64,000 bases of DNA, taken from NCBI GenBank assembly GCA_019828595.1, contig JAHQRK010000004.1, forward strand, positions 868,001-932,000, read 5' to 3'. Shown here piece after piece: positions 43,714-53,727 of the stretch. Source of the stretch: Aphanomyces cochlioides (Eukaryota > Oomycota > Saprolegniomycetes > Saprolegniales > Verrucalvaceae). The notes below the pieces were generated by a model. That model was not told the DNA's origin and made no database searches. It saw nothing but the letters and a program-made list of their open reading frames with translations. Numbering within the stretch: the first letter of the stretch is position 1; every line of letters begins with the position of its first letter. The position numbers were made by a program, and so were the translations under genes.

Positions 43714-44813
43714 ATGGTTCCACTCGACTTCTTGGTAACAGAGCATGCTTCCCCAAGCACGATTGCCCACGCGCTCTACGCCTACTACTACATTGGCATG
43801 AAAAAGACTGATGTTGCTCATGTATTCCACAAGTCACCAACTACGGTTTCAAATGGATTGCACGATATGAATCACGAGGTCATCTCAGTCGTAAGGACAC
43901 TCGAAGAGAATCCCTGTTTACACCAGAGCATCGCTCATGGATCATCAGTTTCTTTGAGCGCCGACCCATGTCTTTCCTCGACGAATGCAAACACGCTTTC
44001 GAGTCCAAGTTTAGACGAACGATCTCAACCTCAACCATTTGGAGCATCATTCACAAACACGGAATGACGTGGAAAGTATTGGAGCATCGGGCTATGCACA
44101 TCAGAGAGAATGACGCCCATCGATTTTTCAATGAAATGAGCTCTCTTGGTTGGGCCTATGCGAACCTTCACTTTCTGGACGAAGTCAGTTTTGACTCAAA
44201 GGGAATGCTGCGGAAGAAAGGTGACGCAATGAAAGGTGAGAAACTCTGTTTTCGTGGCGAGTTTGTGCGGCGTCCTCGCGTATCTCTACTCTGCTTTATT
44301 AATGTCACTGGTGTTGTCAATGTGTTTGACACTGTTGGCACGTTTGACCGTGAAACGTTTGTCAATTGCTGCTGGACTCATGCCGTATCTGGAGATGTCT
44401 CTCCTTACCCCGGCCGTAGGTCGATTTGGATCTTGGATGGGGCCAGCATTCATTGTCATCCCGACATTCCGAATCTGTTGCGATCTGTGGGCATTGTTCC
44501 TATCTACTTGCCCGCTTATTGTGCTTTCTACAATCCTATTGAGTATCTGTTTGGTTACGTCAAGAAAGCATTTCGCCGCCATTACCGTGAAAACCAAACC
44601 ACAGACTTGCTGCTGTTTGTTTTGGGGATCTTCCAGCAATTTAAGAAGTTCGACTTGGCTCATGTGTACCGTCATTGCGGCTATCGACTGCCTGGACATT
44701 TCGATCCGTCTTCACGTTTGTCGGAGATCGGCGCGGCTTCCATTCAGCGATCAACGAGCGAAATGAATGACTTGCTTGAATTCATGGAGTGTCGAGACGA
44801 TAATGAAGAGTGA
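43714..44813 (+). pseudogene. IS630/Tc1-type DDE transposase with one frameshift
   Basis: The N-terminal helix-turn-helix (HALYAYYYIGMKKTDVAHVF) starts at ATG 43714. Near 43850-43857 the frame shifts by one base within TVSN, after which the second frame stays open to 44813. The catalytic core is complete in that part: HFLDEVSFDSKGM (first Asp), IWILDGASIHCHPD (second Asp) and LPAYCAFYNPIEYLFGYVKK (Glu). This is a different family from the two other DDE transposases in the window. It converges, 140 bases apart, on the ORF that Copia-2 interrupts, and the two may have formed one two-gene element. No terminal repeats were recognised. Confidence 0.8.
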
Positions 44814-44952
44814 ATTGCTTTTTTAAATTTTGTTTTAATATAATATTATCTCACATCATACATTTTTTCATATAAGCTTTATTAAATTAATATTATAATA
44901 ATATTTTTTATAAAATTAATGAATTAAAATAAATTCAATTAATTTTGATCTC

Positions 44953-45538
44953 TTATTCGTCACTGTGATCGACATCGTCAGCATTGGGGATGGATCTAAT
45001 CATATTCATGACTTCTGCGTGTTCATCTGCTTGTTGCATCTGTGCCATGAAACTCTTGATCATTCTGCATTTAATTTCCATGCTCTCAAGTGCTTTTTTG
45101 ACGCGCATGCTTGCGTCTTCTGTGTATCGCAACACATTTTCCAACTCTTCTTTGCAGGAGTCGACAACATCGAGGGCCATTGTGAGGTTTTGCTCCAAGT
45201 TTGCAGTTCGTTGTTGAGGGCCATTCGGTACTGATTGAAACAAATGAAGCATATTCGACGGTGGCGGGAGTGCGATTAAGATTGCATGCTGGTGAAATGC
45301 TTTCTTGAGGATTGAAGCTGCCCACATGCGCCAAGTTGCATCTTAAGCTTGATAAGTTGTGTCCCATCTTTGCTTCAAAAGCGCAACAGTCTCTTGATGC
45401 AATGTTTCAGCGGCCGCTCCAGCGCGATCACGATTTGGTGGAAGAATGCACTGCTCGTTCAACTCTTGGAGGACAGTGGCGGTGTTTACGTGATTTCCCC
45501 ACTTGAAAACGGGAATGGTGAACGTGGCGTTCAAATGG
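44953..45538 (-). pseudogene. 3' part of an unrecognised ORF split by Copia-2
   Basis: Minus-strand frame that continues, in phase across the 5-bp target duplication, the ORF at 51890-52265 on the other side of Copia-2. It reads NATFTIPVFKWGNHVNTATV at the junction, has one TAA stop near 45340 (after TTYQA), then remains open with protein-like, coiled-coil-like sequence (VVDSCKEELENVLRYTEDAS) to 44953. Family not recognised; it is probably a passenger gene of the neighbouring DNA transposon, given the convergent layout. Confidence 0.6.
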
Positions 45539-45742
45539 TGTTGACGACTAACAGTCGTCCCGAAGAGTCACATTGCAACCTTTGAATAATGATATGGATA
45601 TGGATGAAATTGTATTGGAATAGACGTCGCTTTGCTAACTACATGATAATACACACTCTTTGTTTTTCCACAGCTTTGCTTGTTCTAGGTTCTCGTCTAC
45701 GCTTCCAAAAGACTTTGTCTAGGTTACCACAGGTTGTCAATA
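45539..45742 (+). repeat. Copia-2 left LTR (204 bp)
   Basis: Starts TGTTGACGACTAACAGTCG and ends TTGTCAATA; the tips form a short inverted pair (TGTTGAC / GTCAATA). Identical to the right copy. Confidence 0.95.
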
Positions 45743-45759
45743 GGTTACGAGCGGCAATT

Positions 45760-46739
45760 CAGACGACAAGTTTACCATCAAGCTACCAACCTTTACTGGT
45801 GTTGGGTTTCGTCCATGGCATTTGCAGGTCGCAGAGTATTTGACCATTTTGGATCTGTATGAAGATGCTCGAGTGGAGCCCCCTACAGGAGACGAGCTGG
45901 CGTCTCTGAAGGGCAAGAAAAAGAGTCGAAACCAGTTGAAAGCAGCATGTATTATTCGAAATGCTCTTGATGAAGAGCATCGAATGGAAACCTATCAGTT
46001 TCGTGACCCCTTGTCCATTATGACATATTTGGAAACAAAATATGCTCTGAACTGTGCTGCGAGCATTGGCCAATTGAAAAGACAGTACTATTGTCTACGT
46101 CTGTCGAAGGGCGGTGATATGGGAGATTACATTGTGAAGACGTTGAAATGTATTCAGGAACTAAGAGACTACAACGAACGCATACCAGACGACATGAAAA
46201 GAGCTAATTTTATCCAAAGCCTTAGCTCTGACTGGAATGGGTTCATTGGTGTTCTTCAGCAAAGCAAAACCTTTAACGAAATGACAACACTGGCTCGTGG
46301 TGAATACTTACGACGTAAAGAGCAAGATATTCACGAAAATCAGCAAAATACTGGAGCGTCTCTCAACACTGAAGTGAAGCAGAACTCGCATCTCAAGAAA
46401 GATTTTTCTAAAGTTAAATGCTTCAAGTGTCTGAAAATGGGGCACTATGCCAACAAATGTAAATCGAAGAAGAAGAATGATAGAAGTGGTATCACAAATA
46501 AGGCTGACCCAGCGACTGCTAACATGGGTGTCTCATTTTATGTTGAGCCTTTTGCTGCTTCAGCACTACATGTTCATGATACTGAGTGGTTTGTTGATTC
46601 TGGAGCGAGCCATCATATGACAAATGACACTCGGAACCTTGTTAATATTACATTCTTGGACGATCTCATCGCCATATCGACTGCTTCGGGCGAAACAATT
46701 TACGCAACACACGACGTGGTGATGCACCTTTATTTCTAA
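45760..46739 (+). pseudogene. Copia-2 gag and protease region
   Basis: The open frame to 46739 has no ATG near its beginning. It shows a Copia gag (LPTFTGVGFRPWHLQVAEYL, IQSLSSDWNGFIG), a zinc knuckle CFKCLKMGHYANKC, and an intact protease active site WFVDSGASHHMT. The frame shifts near 46725; the continuing frame (LYIANLKKNLVSISK) runs into the nested transposon at 46943. Confidence 0.85.
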
Positions 46740-46942
46740 ATGGTAAACAAGTCTGCCTTCTCAAAGACACCTTATACATTGCAAATTTGAAGAAGAACCT
46801 AGTGTCGATATCTAAAGCAGCAGCCAAAGGCCTTAAATGCAGCTTTCTTGGTGACAAATGCCAAATTGGTCAGGGCATTGACAAACTTATTGCATTGAAG
46901 ACTAGCAACAATTTATTTTTGTTAGAAGCAAAATCACAGTCA

Positions 46943-48791
46943 ACTATTGTAGGGGCATATTGGGATCGTAACAATGCGACAAAATAGACTTTTTCGGCTG
47001 ATTTCTATCCGCTCAAAGAAAATTAAATTGTGCGAGAATGACTGGTTCAGAGCGCTTTCTGTCCTCTCTATAGAACGTTACGGCTCACACATTAAGCAAT
47101 CCGAACGACGAAGCCATGGAAAAAAAACATGAGTTGACCCCCGCCGAAAAGCGTCTTATTGTCAAATGTCATCAATTCTTTAAAGAGACAAGGCACACGA
47201 TTCAGCAAGGAAAGAGTCCAACTACGCGGCAAAGTGTAGCAAGGTGTCTCGTTTTTTCAGAGTCGACTGTTGCCAGAGTTCTTGCCGATTGGAATCTCAA
47301 TCACGATCCAAACTTTGCACACAACAATAACCGAGAGCGTGGTCGCCGACAGCGCTCGCCCGCCGAGAATCTCTCAACAGAAATTCGGGATATGATAAAG
47401 AAAGCAAACAGTCAATGCCTACCGGTCACAGCAAAATCTCTCGTTGCTGACATAGAGGAGCAGCATGGACTTACGATACCCTTGCGGACAATGCGTTCGG
47501 TGCTTCGAAGACTTGGCTTCCTTTATCAAAAAGGGCGATCGAGATTCTACTTAGCTGAATCAAGTGTCAATGTTGCATTCCGAGCTGAATACTTACGAAA
47601 GAAGCTCTCCCATCGATCGGATTCTGGCATGCCCATACTCCCTGAAGTGTTTTTGGATGAATCCTATTGCAACTTAAATCACTCACCGGCCAAGACGTGG
47701 GTCGATGAAACAAGAGAGCGTATCACAAAGTCAGGAAAGGGCCCACGCATGTGTATTGTTGGCGCCGGCTTTGTCAAGACTAGTTGTCAAGGTGTCTTGC
47801 AAGCTGGTTGGGTTGAAGGTTCTCTTGTTATGTGGCCGTCAAAACGTTGTGGCAAACGGACAAGGCAAGGCGAAGACAATTTGATGGAGAACGACTATCA
47901 TGGCAATTTTAACAGCGAACAATTTGAGCGCTGGTTTCAGTCCCTTTGCAGCAAGCTGTTTCGATCCCATGGTCCTTGCGTTATTCACATGGATGGCGCT
48001 AAATATCACAAGCGCGTATTGAATCAACATCCAAGCGGCAAGGATCGAAAGATAGAAATTTTTCAATGGTTGTCTGAGCGTGGAATTGCCGCCAATATGT
48101 CATTGACGAAGGCCGAGCTTTTGATACTTGTGAAGGATAATCGAGAAAAGCCCTCCTATGCAACCCAAGTGATTGCGACCGAGAACGGACATGTCTTACT
48201 CTTCACGCCCCCGTATCATCCTGAGCTGCAACCTATCGAATTGATTTGGGGCATAGTGAAGAACCGCATCGCTATGCACCCGTCAACCAGCATGGATCAC
48301 CTTGAAAAGAGGTTGAGGAGGGAGTTTGCCACTGTACAGACCTCTGACTGGCTGGGAGCTTATCGTAAGGTGCAGTCCTTTGAAGACTCGTATTTTGCGG
48401 CGGCTGATGACACTCTCCTTGCCGATGCTGAGTGTGAAGGAGACGATGACGAAGTCCACGGCGACTTGCTTGATGTTCTCTCTGAAAATGAATAGAACGA
48501 TTAAAAACCAGAATGTGTTTAACTGTATAAATTTATACTTGGCATTAGTTATTACCAATCAAATGAGCAAATAATTCACCTAACCCCTCTAGGACAGTTT
48601 ACATGTCAAGTCATTTTTTTCCGCCTCATTATTCCTTTTGGGAACACCGATACAAATTCAACATCATAGAAATATTTTTGAAGAGAATCTCTATTATTTT
48701 ATATTTTTTTGTTCTGTTGAAAAAGATTTATATTTGACTGAGATACAGTCAATCAAAGTGGTGTATCTTCCCATTCAGCCCCCACAATAGT
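46943..48791 (+). mobile_element. IS630/Tc1-like transposon nested in Copia-2
   Basis: It interrupts the Copia-2 reading frame between the protease and integrase regions. The ends form an imperfect inverted repeat: ACTATTGTAGGGGCATATTG at the left and the complement of ...cattcagcccccacaatagt at the right. A TA duplication was not obvious, so the exact borders may be off by a few bases. It carries one intact transposase gene. It must have inserted after Copia-2. Confidence 0.72.
47116..48495 (+). CDS. DDE transposase of the IS630/Tc1 superfamily, intact
   Basis: Single exon, 459 residues, ATG 47116. A helix-turn-helix region is near residues 40-70 (SVARCLVFSESTVARVLADW) and a second one near 100-140. 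The catalytic triad is DDE: EVFLDESYCNLNHS, CVIHMDGAKYHKRV and TPPYHPELQPIELIWGIVKN. The acidic tail (DAECEGDDDEVHGDLLDV) is unlike the transposase at 19036. Lack of any break suggests recent arrival. Confidence 0.9.
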   Translation: MEKKHELTPAEKRLIVKCHQFFKETRHTIQQGKSPTTRQSVARCLVFSESTVARVLADWNLNHDPNFAHNNNRERGRRQRSPAENLSTEIRDMIKKANSQCLPVTAKSLVADIEEQHGLTIPLRTMRSVLRRLGFLYQKGRSRFYLAESSVNVAFRAEYLRKKLSHRSDSGMPILPEVFLDESYCNLNHSPAKTWVDETRERITKSGKGPRMCIVGAGFVKTSCQGVLQAGWVEGSLVMWPSKRCGKRTRQGEDNLMENDYHGNFNSEQFERWFQSLCSKLFRSHGPCVIHMDGAKYHKRVLNQHPSGKDRKIEIFQWLSERGIAANMSLTKAELLILVKDNREKPSYATQVIATENGHVLLFTPPYHPELQPIELIWGIVKNRIAMHPSTSMDHLEKRLRREFATVQTSDWLGAYRKVQSFEDSYFAAADDTLLADAECEGDDDEVHGDLLDVLSENE

Positions 48792-48829
48792 GGAAGTGCA
48801 TCATTCGCTTCCAAGAAAATCGACGATGA

Positions 48830-51678
48830 TATAGAGACTTGGCATAAACGCCTGGGTCATCTGAATGCAAGAGACTGTGCCAAAATCGTCAAAGCTAGTC
48901 GGGGCATTATTCTGAAAGATTCTGAATTCGAGACATGCAAAACATGTGTCATGGGGAAGCTTGTTCGTAATTCATTTCCACCTGTGGATCGTCGAAAGTT
49001 TAGTAAGGACACATTGTGGATTGCAGTCGATTATTGTGGTCCTGTCAAACCCAGCTCTCGGGATGGTTTCAATGGTATAGTCAGCATGATTTGTGAGCCA
49101 TTTCACATTGTCCATGCATTTGCTGTTAAGACAAAAGATTCCGAGGAGCAAACCAGATGCTTGAAGGCTTTCATAACAAAAATGGAGGCATACAGTGAAA
49201 GGAAAGTTCGCTTTGTGAAAACAGACAATTCAAAAGAGTACAGTGGTGGTGCCTTTGCTTCATTTTGCTTATCACGTGGGATTGTTCATTTATTTACAAC
49301 ACCTCATTCACCTCAGCAAAATGGAATTATCGAACGCAGCAACCGTACCCTCATAGAAATGACAAAGTCTCTACTTTTGGGATCAAATTTACCATCTAAT
49401 TTTTGGTGTGAAGCTTTGGATTGTGCTGTATATTTGAGAAATAGATCCCCTTCACGGGCTTTGCACGGGAAATCACCATATGAAGCACTTATGGGCACAC
49501 CTCCTCCTCTTGATCATTTACGTGTGTTTGGATGTAAAGTCATGGTTCATATTCCAAGCGTACATCGCTCCAAATTGGCCAGCAAGGCTCGTGCTGGTGT
49601 GTTTGTGGGGTACTCAAAGGACAGTTTGTCGTACCTTATCTATATCGCCGACCAGGGCAAAGGAGAAATCGTACATTCTCGAGATGTTGTGTTTTTCGAA
49701 AATGAATTTTGCGAACAGCACACTGGTGGTGCGATTGATATTCCAGAACCAGTGGAAGCTGCGACTTCAACGCCCTATACGCACCCAACAACACCAATCT
49801 CTGATGACCCATTTCCGAATTACATTTCATATCCAGGAATTTATGACCCCTCAAATTCAGGGGAAGGCTTACAATATGAATTTGATGGAAGCGCAAACGA
49901 CAATAGTGGTCGAGATGGTTCAATTCAAACAGAAACACATACGCAAGCACATTTTGATGGCGATGACATTTTTGCCACTCCACCTGTTGCTCGACAATTG
50001 CGTTTTGACGTGGACGAAGACGAGTCCATGTCACCAGGGCAACCTATTGACACTGGTTCCAACAGTACGAGAGAGACTACAACCACTAGAGCTGGTAGAG
50101 TCGTGCGTCCTCCAAATCGATTAACGTCTGATGGACATTTTGGATTAATTGCAATGACTGAGATCCTCAAAGTAGAGATGAAGCTTTATCTCGACCTGAT
50201 GCTACAGAATGGCAAAACGCTATGGATAGTGAAATTCAAAGCCTCATTGCGAATGGCACATTTGACTGCGTGCCTCTTCCAGCTGGGCGGAAAGCCATTA
50301 AAACTAAATGGGTGTTTAAAATCAAAATGCTACCAAGTGGTGAAATTGACAAATACAAAGCTCGTCTTGTAGCTGGTGGATACAGTCAAGTTCATGGCAT
50401 TGATTACACTGAAACATTTAGTCCTGTCGTGAAATACAGCACTATACGACTTTTGTTAGCTTTGAGTGTGCAACACAAATGCAAATTGGACAAGCTGATG
50501 TAAAGACAGCATTTGTGAAAGCTGATTTAGATGAATTGATCTACGTGATGCCTGCGGAAGGATATTGCGAGCCAGATGGCAAAGTATGGCAATTGAAAAA
50601 GGCATTGTATGGATTAAAGCAGTCCAGTCGTGCATGGTGGACATCATTGACTACGTTCATGATTGAAATGGGATTTACACAGGCTAAATCAGACACTTGT
50701 ATGTACTATGATGGGATGGGCGAGTCTGTTTTGATTGTGGTCGCGTATGTTGATGACATGTTAGTGATGCATCGTGATCGAGAACGCATTGACAGCTTCT
50801 TAAAGATTTTGTGTGAAAAATGGGATATCAACACATTTGACTCTGTGGACTATTTCCTTGGTATCGAGATACAGCAACTCGAGGATGGAATAAAACTTAG
50901 CCAAGCTACGTATGTGAAGTCTGTTCTACAACGTTTCCAAATGGATAATTCCAACCCAAAGACGACACCCATGGATGAAAATTTCTTACAAAATGGGACT
51001 GATGAGGAAACTTTAGATGCAAATGTCAGATCTGAGATTGGATCACTCCTTCATGCGAGCATTATCACCAGACCTGACATTTCAACTGCTGTAAGAGTTC
51101 TTGCACAACAAATGGACAAACCGACCAGTAGCACCATCTTTGGAATTAAAAGAGTTATGCGCTATCTTAAAGGCACTGTTGATGGATGTCTGGTGTACAA
51201 GAGATCAGATAGTGCGGATGACGGATTTGTTGTCTACGTTGACTCAGCATTCGCGAATGAATCAGACAGAAGATCGTCCACTGGCTTTGCCATTTTTTAC
51301 CGTGGCTGCCTCGTGTCGTGGGGAACTAAACGCCAACCAATTGTGACACTTTCAACAACAGAAGCAGAGTATGTAGCTATGGTTTATGCAGCTCAGGAGT
51401 GCATTGGGCTCAAAAACATTATGTGTGAGCTGGGATTTGATGAGAAGATTATCCTATACGAAGACAACCGTGGTGCTATCTGCCTTGCAGAAAATGAGGG
51501 AATTACCCAACGCTCGAAACACATTGATTTGCGCTACCATTGGATTCGCGAACAGGTGAAAAGAAAGACTATCACCATTGCGCATGTGGCTACAAATGAC
51601 ATGATAGCAGACCATTTCACAAAGCCTCTTGGTCAAGTAAAATTTCAGAAATTCCGATCCAAATTGATGGATTTCTGA
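48830..51678 (+). pseudogene. Copia-2 pol region after the nested insertion
   Basis: Restarts with the integrase zinc finger (TWHKRLGHLNARDC and CKTCVMGK), then the integrase core (VDYCGPVKPSS, VKTDNSKEYSGG, SPQQNGIIERSNRT). The frame shifts near 50200 and again near 50490. Reverse transcriptase (KARLVAGGYSQVHG, VAYVDDMLVMH) and RNase H (YVDSAFANESDRRSSTG, TLSTTEAEYVAM) run to the stop at 51678, just before the purine run. The enzymes are recognisable but this copy cannot make them as one protein. Confidence 0.88.
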
Positions 51679-51685
51679 GTGGGAG

Positions 51686-51889
51686 TGTTGACGACTAACA
51701 GTCGTCCCGAAGAGTCACATTGCAACCTTTGAATAATGATATGGATATGGATGAAATTGTATTGGAATAGACGTCGCTTTGCTAACTACATGATAATACA
51801 CACTCTTTGTTTTTCCACAGCTTTGCTTGTTCTAGGTTCTCGTCTACGCTTCCAAAAGACTTTGTCTAGGTTACCACAGGTTGTCAATA
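51686..51889 (+). repeat. Copia-2 right LTR (204 bp)
   Basis: Identical to the left LTR; followed by the target duplication AATGG. Confidence 0.95.
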
Positions 51890-52265
51890 AATGGGAGACA
51901 AGGTAGGCTTGGGCTTGGTCGTCACTGGGTGGCTTGAAGTGGTATCGTGCCAACTTGATTGTTATATAGGCATCAAAGTCGAGCAATGTCGGCGGTGTCT
52001 CGTCGATTGACCATTGTCGGGGATCATTGACATACGAAGCTTTGTTGTTCATGTGGGGGGCGCAATGGTTGAATATCTGCTCGCGTATGGAGCTCCAAGT
52101 GTTCCCTTCAAACACATGCGGATGTAGTCGTTTGCCGCTGTGATCGCGTGCACAGACCGTTTCTTTCACGAAGATCTCTGCCCTCAGCTTGTACGTGTGA
52201 TCAACTGCGGTCTGGGGAGAGTTGCGGGTGTTGTAGCGATGCGGTGGTGTGTCTGCGTTCTCCAT
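51890..52265 (-). pseudogene. 5' part of the ORF split by Copia-2
   Basis: The minus-strand frame begins at ATG 52265 (MENADTPPHRYNTRNSPQ) and runs through TWSSIREQIFNHCAPHMNN and LLDFDAYITIKLARYHFKPP into the Copia-2 border. Removing Copia-2 and one target duplication restores one open frame with 44953-45538. The protein family is not recognised. Its promoter side carries two opposed ATTGG words (52309-52355), 240 bases from the Myb gene on the other strand. Confidence 0.6.
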
Positions 52266-52493
52266 CGCTGAGAAGAAATTGTCCAGGATAATCTCCCAAG
52301 CTTTACTAACATTTGATTGGATGAAATAATATAATTTTCTGTAATTTGATTGGTCAAACGATTGTCTGTCAATTTGCTTCTGCTCATTCGATTGAGCAGT
52401 CAACTCCAAATTCGAATCGATTCAACAATATAAGAAATGAAATGAGATCTTTCGAAAGGACACAGTCCATCCACAATACAATTTTCAAGTGAG

Positions 52494-53440
52494 ATGATGA
52501 TGGAGAATGGAGAGATCTTCGAGCAGAGACGCGGCAAGATGTGGAGAAGTTCAGATGGACACGAGACGACACCGTCAATGGCGCATGGCGAACAGACGGA
52601 GCTACCCGAGACAAGGCTGTGGAGCGCAGACGAGCACTTGCGGTTCTTGGATGGTCTTGAAATGTACGGACAACACAAGCTGCTTCACCCGCAAGATGAA
52701 ACAAGATCGTGGGCCCTCATTGCATCCTACGTAAAAACACGAAGCGAAGTCGAGACCAAGGAGCATGGTGAACGATACCTCCATGCACTCTTAACACAAT
52801 CGCTCGTCGTGTCCAAGCAGACAGGGTGCAAATGGACCCCTGAAGAAGACAAACAGTTTGAGAATGCTCTCGCTGAATGGATCCACACCCCACATGCATG
52901 GACCAAGATCGCAATGCAACTACCTGGCAAGACAGTATATGATGTCATGGATCGATACGACGCGCTCGTGCGGGACTTGACAGCGATTGAGAATGGCGAA
53001 GAGCCTGAATCCCTCACAGATGTCCACGAGACAAGTACAATCTTTGAACTTGAACCATTTTAACTCGACATTGTGTAGATATGGCGTTGATCGCGAGCAT
53101 AGCCAAGGCAAATGACAATCATGTGCTTTATGATGTATTTAAAGAAGCATATGACAACCCTTGCTCGATGGAAATCGCTACGTACGTCGCTTCCGCCGTC
53201 GTTGGCATGGTCGCGTCAAATGGCCAGGCAGTCAAGCGGGCCAAAGCCCCGGGGAAAAAGCCCGTCAAAGTGAAGAAAAGTCCTAGGAAAAAGCTCAAAA
53301 TGCCCAAGAAACTCACATCCAAGTCATCTCCTTGGGACGGTTCCCTCCTTCCAAACAAATGCAAAGCACGGCCGCAATTCAGTCTTCCGCCACTGGAAGG
53401 AAAAATCCCCCCTGGACTCATGCGCCATCCTAACAACTAA
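52494..53440 (+). CDS. Two-SANT/Myb-domain nuclear protein
   Basis: Two exons (52494-53034 and 53079-53440) give 300 residues; the first exon can also end by itself at 53063 if the 44-nt intron is not used. The first SANT/Myb-like repeat is near residues 42-95 (RLWSADEHLRFLDGLEMYGQ, ASYVKTRS and a HGERYL end). The second is about 112-165 (KWTPEEDKQFENALAEW, WTKIAMQLPGKTVYDVMDRY). Such paired domains bind DNA or histone tails, as in plant MYB-related factors. The second exon is basic (KKPVKVKKSPRKKLKM), a likely nuclear signal. Three ATGs in a row (52494, 52497, 52500) make the exact start open. Confidence 0.75.
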
Positions 53441-53727
53441 GAACAACCTCATGATGCCTCTTCCTACACCTCTATGGAGGAAAGAAGACGAGGAAACTAG
53501 CGCTTCTGCTAGACGGAGAGTGCGATGGAGGAATCGATGGCTCAAGTTGTTGGGAGTGTTAGTAGGTACTAGCTGGAATTGGGTACAAAATGGGTGGATT
53601 CTACTGTTATTACTAGCGCTACTACTACTACTACTACTAAAGCCTTCTACTACTACTGCTCACTACTCCTAAACGACCACACAACATGGCAGCATCACGA
53701 CCGGTCAAATCTTGACACGCTCCACAC
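53441..53727. repeat. Spacer with a TAC/TAG-rich microsatellite
   Basis: Bases about 53600-53658 are mostly (tac)n: tactattactagcgctactactac and so on. It lies in the 3' region of the Myb gene, convergent with transportin. Otherwise nothing seen. Confidence 0.7.

Larger units (their letters stand above)
45539..51889 (+). mobile_element. Copia-2: Copia LTR retrotransposon with an IS630-like insertion
   Basis: 6.35-kb element with identical 204-bp LTRs. A perfect 5-bp duplication AATGG flanks it (45534-45538 and 51890-51894). A purine run, gagtgggag, precedes the right LTR. Directly after the left LTR, ggttacgagcgg could be a tRNA primer-binding site of Met type, with mismatches. The internal region has gag, zinc knuckle, protease, integrase, reverse transcriptase and RNase H, but is broken by a nested transposon and several shifts. 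Confidence 0.93.

Noticed and set aside
53600..53658. Poly-leucine peptide encoded by the TAC/TAG-rich repeat
   Set aside because: A microsatellite read in a chance frame; located in a 3' spacer between converging genes.
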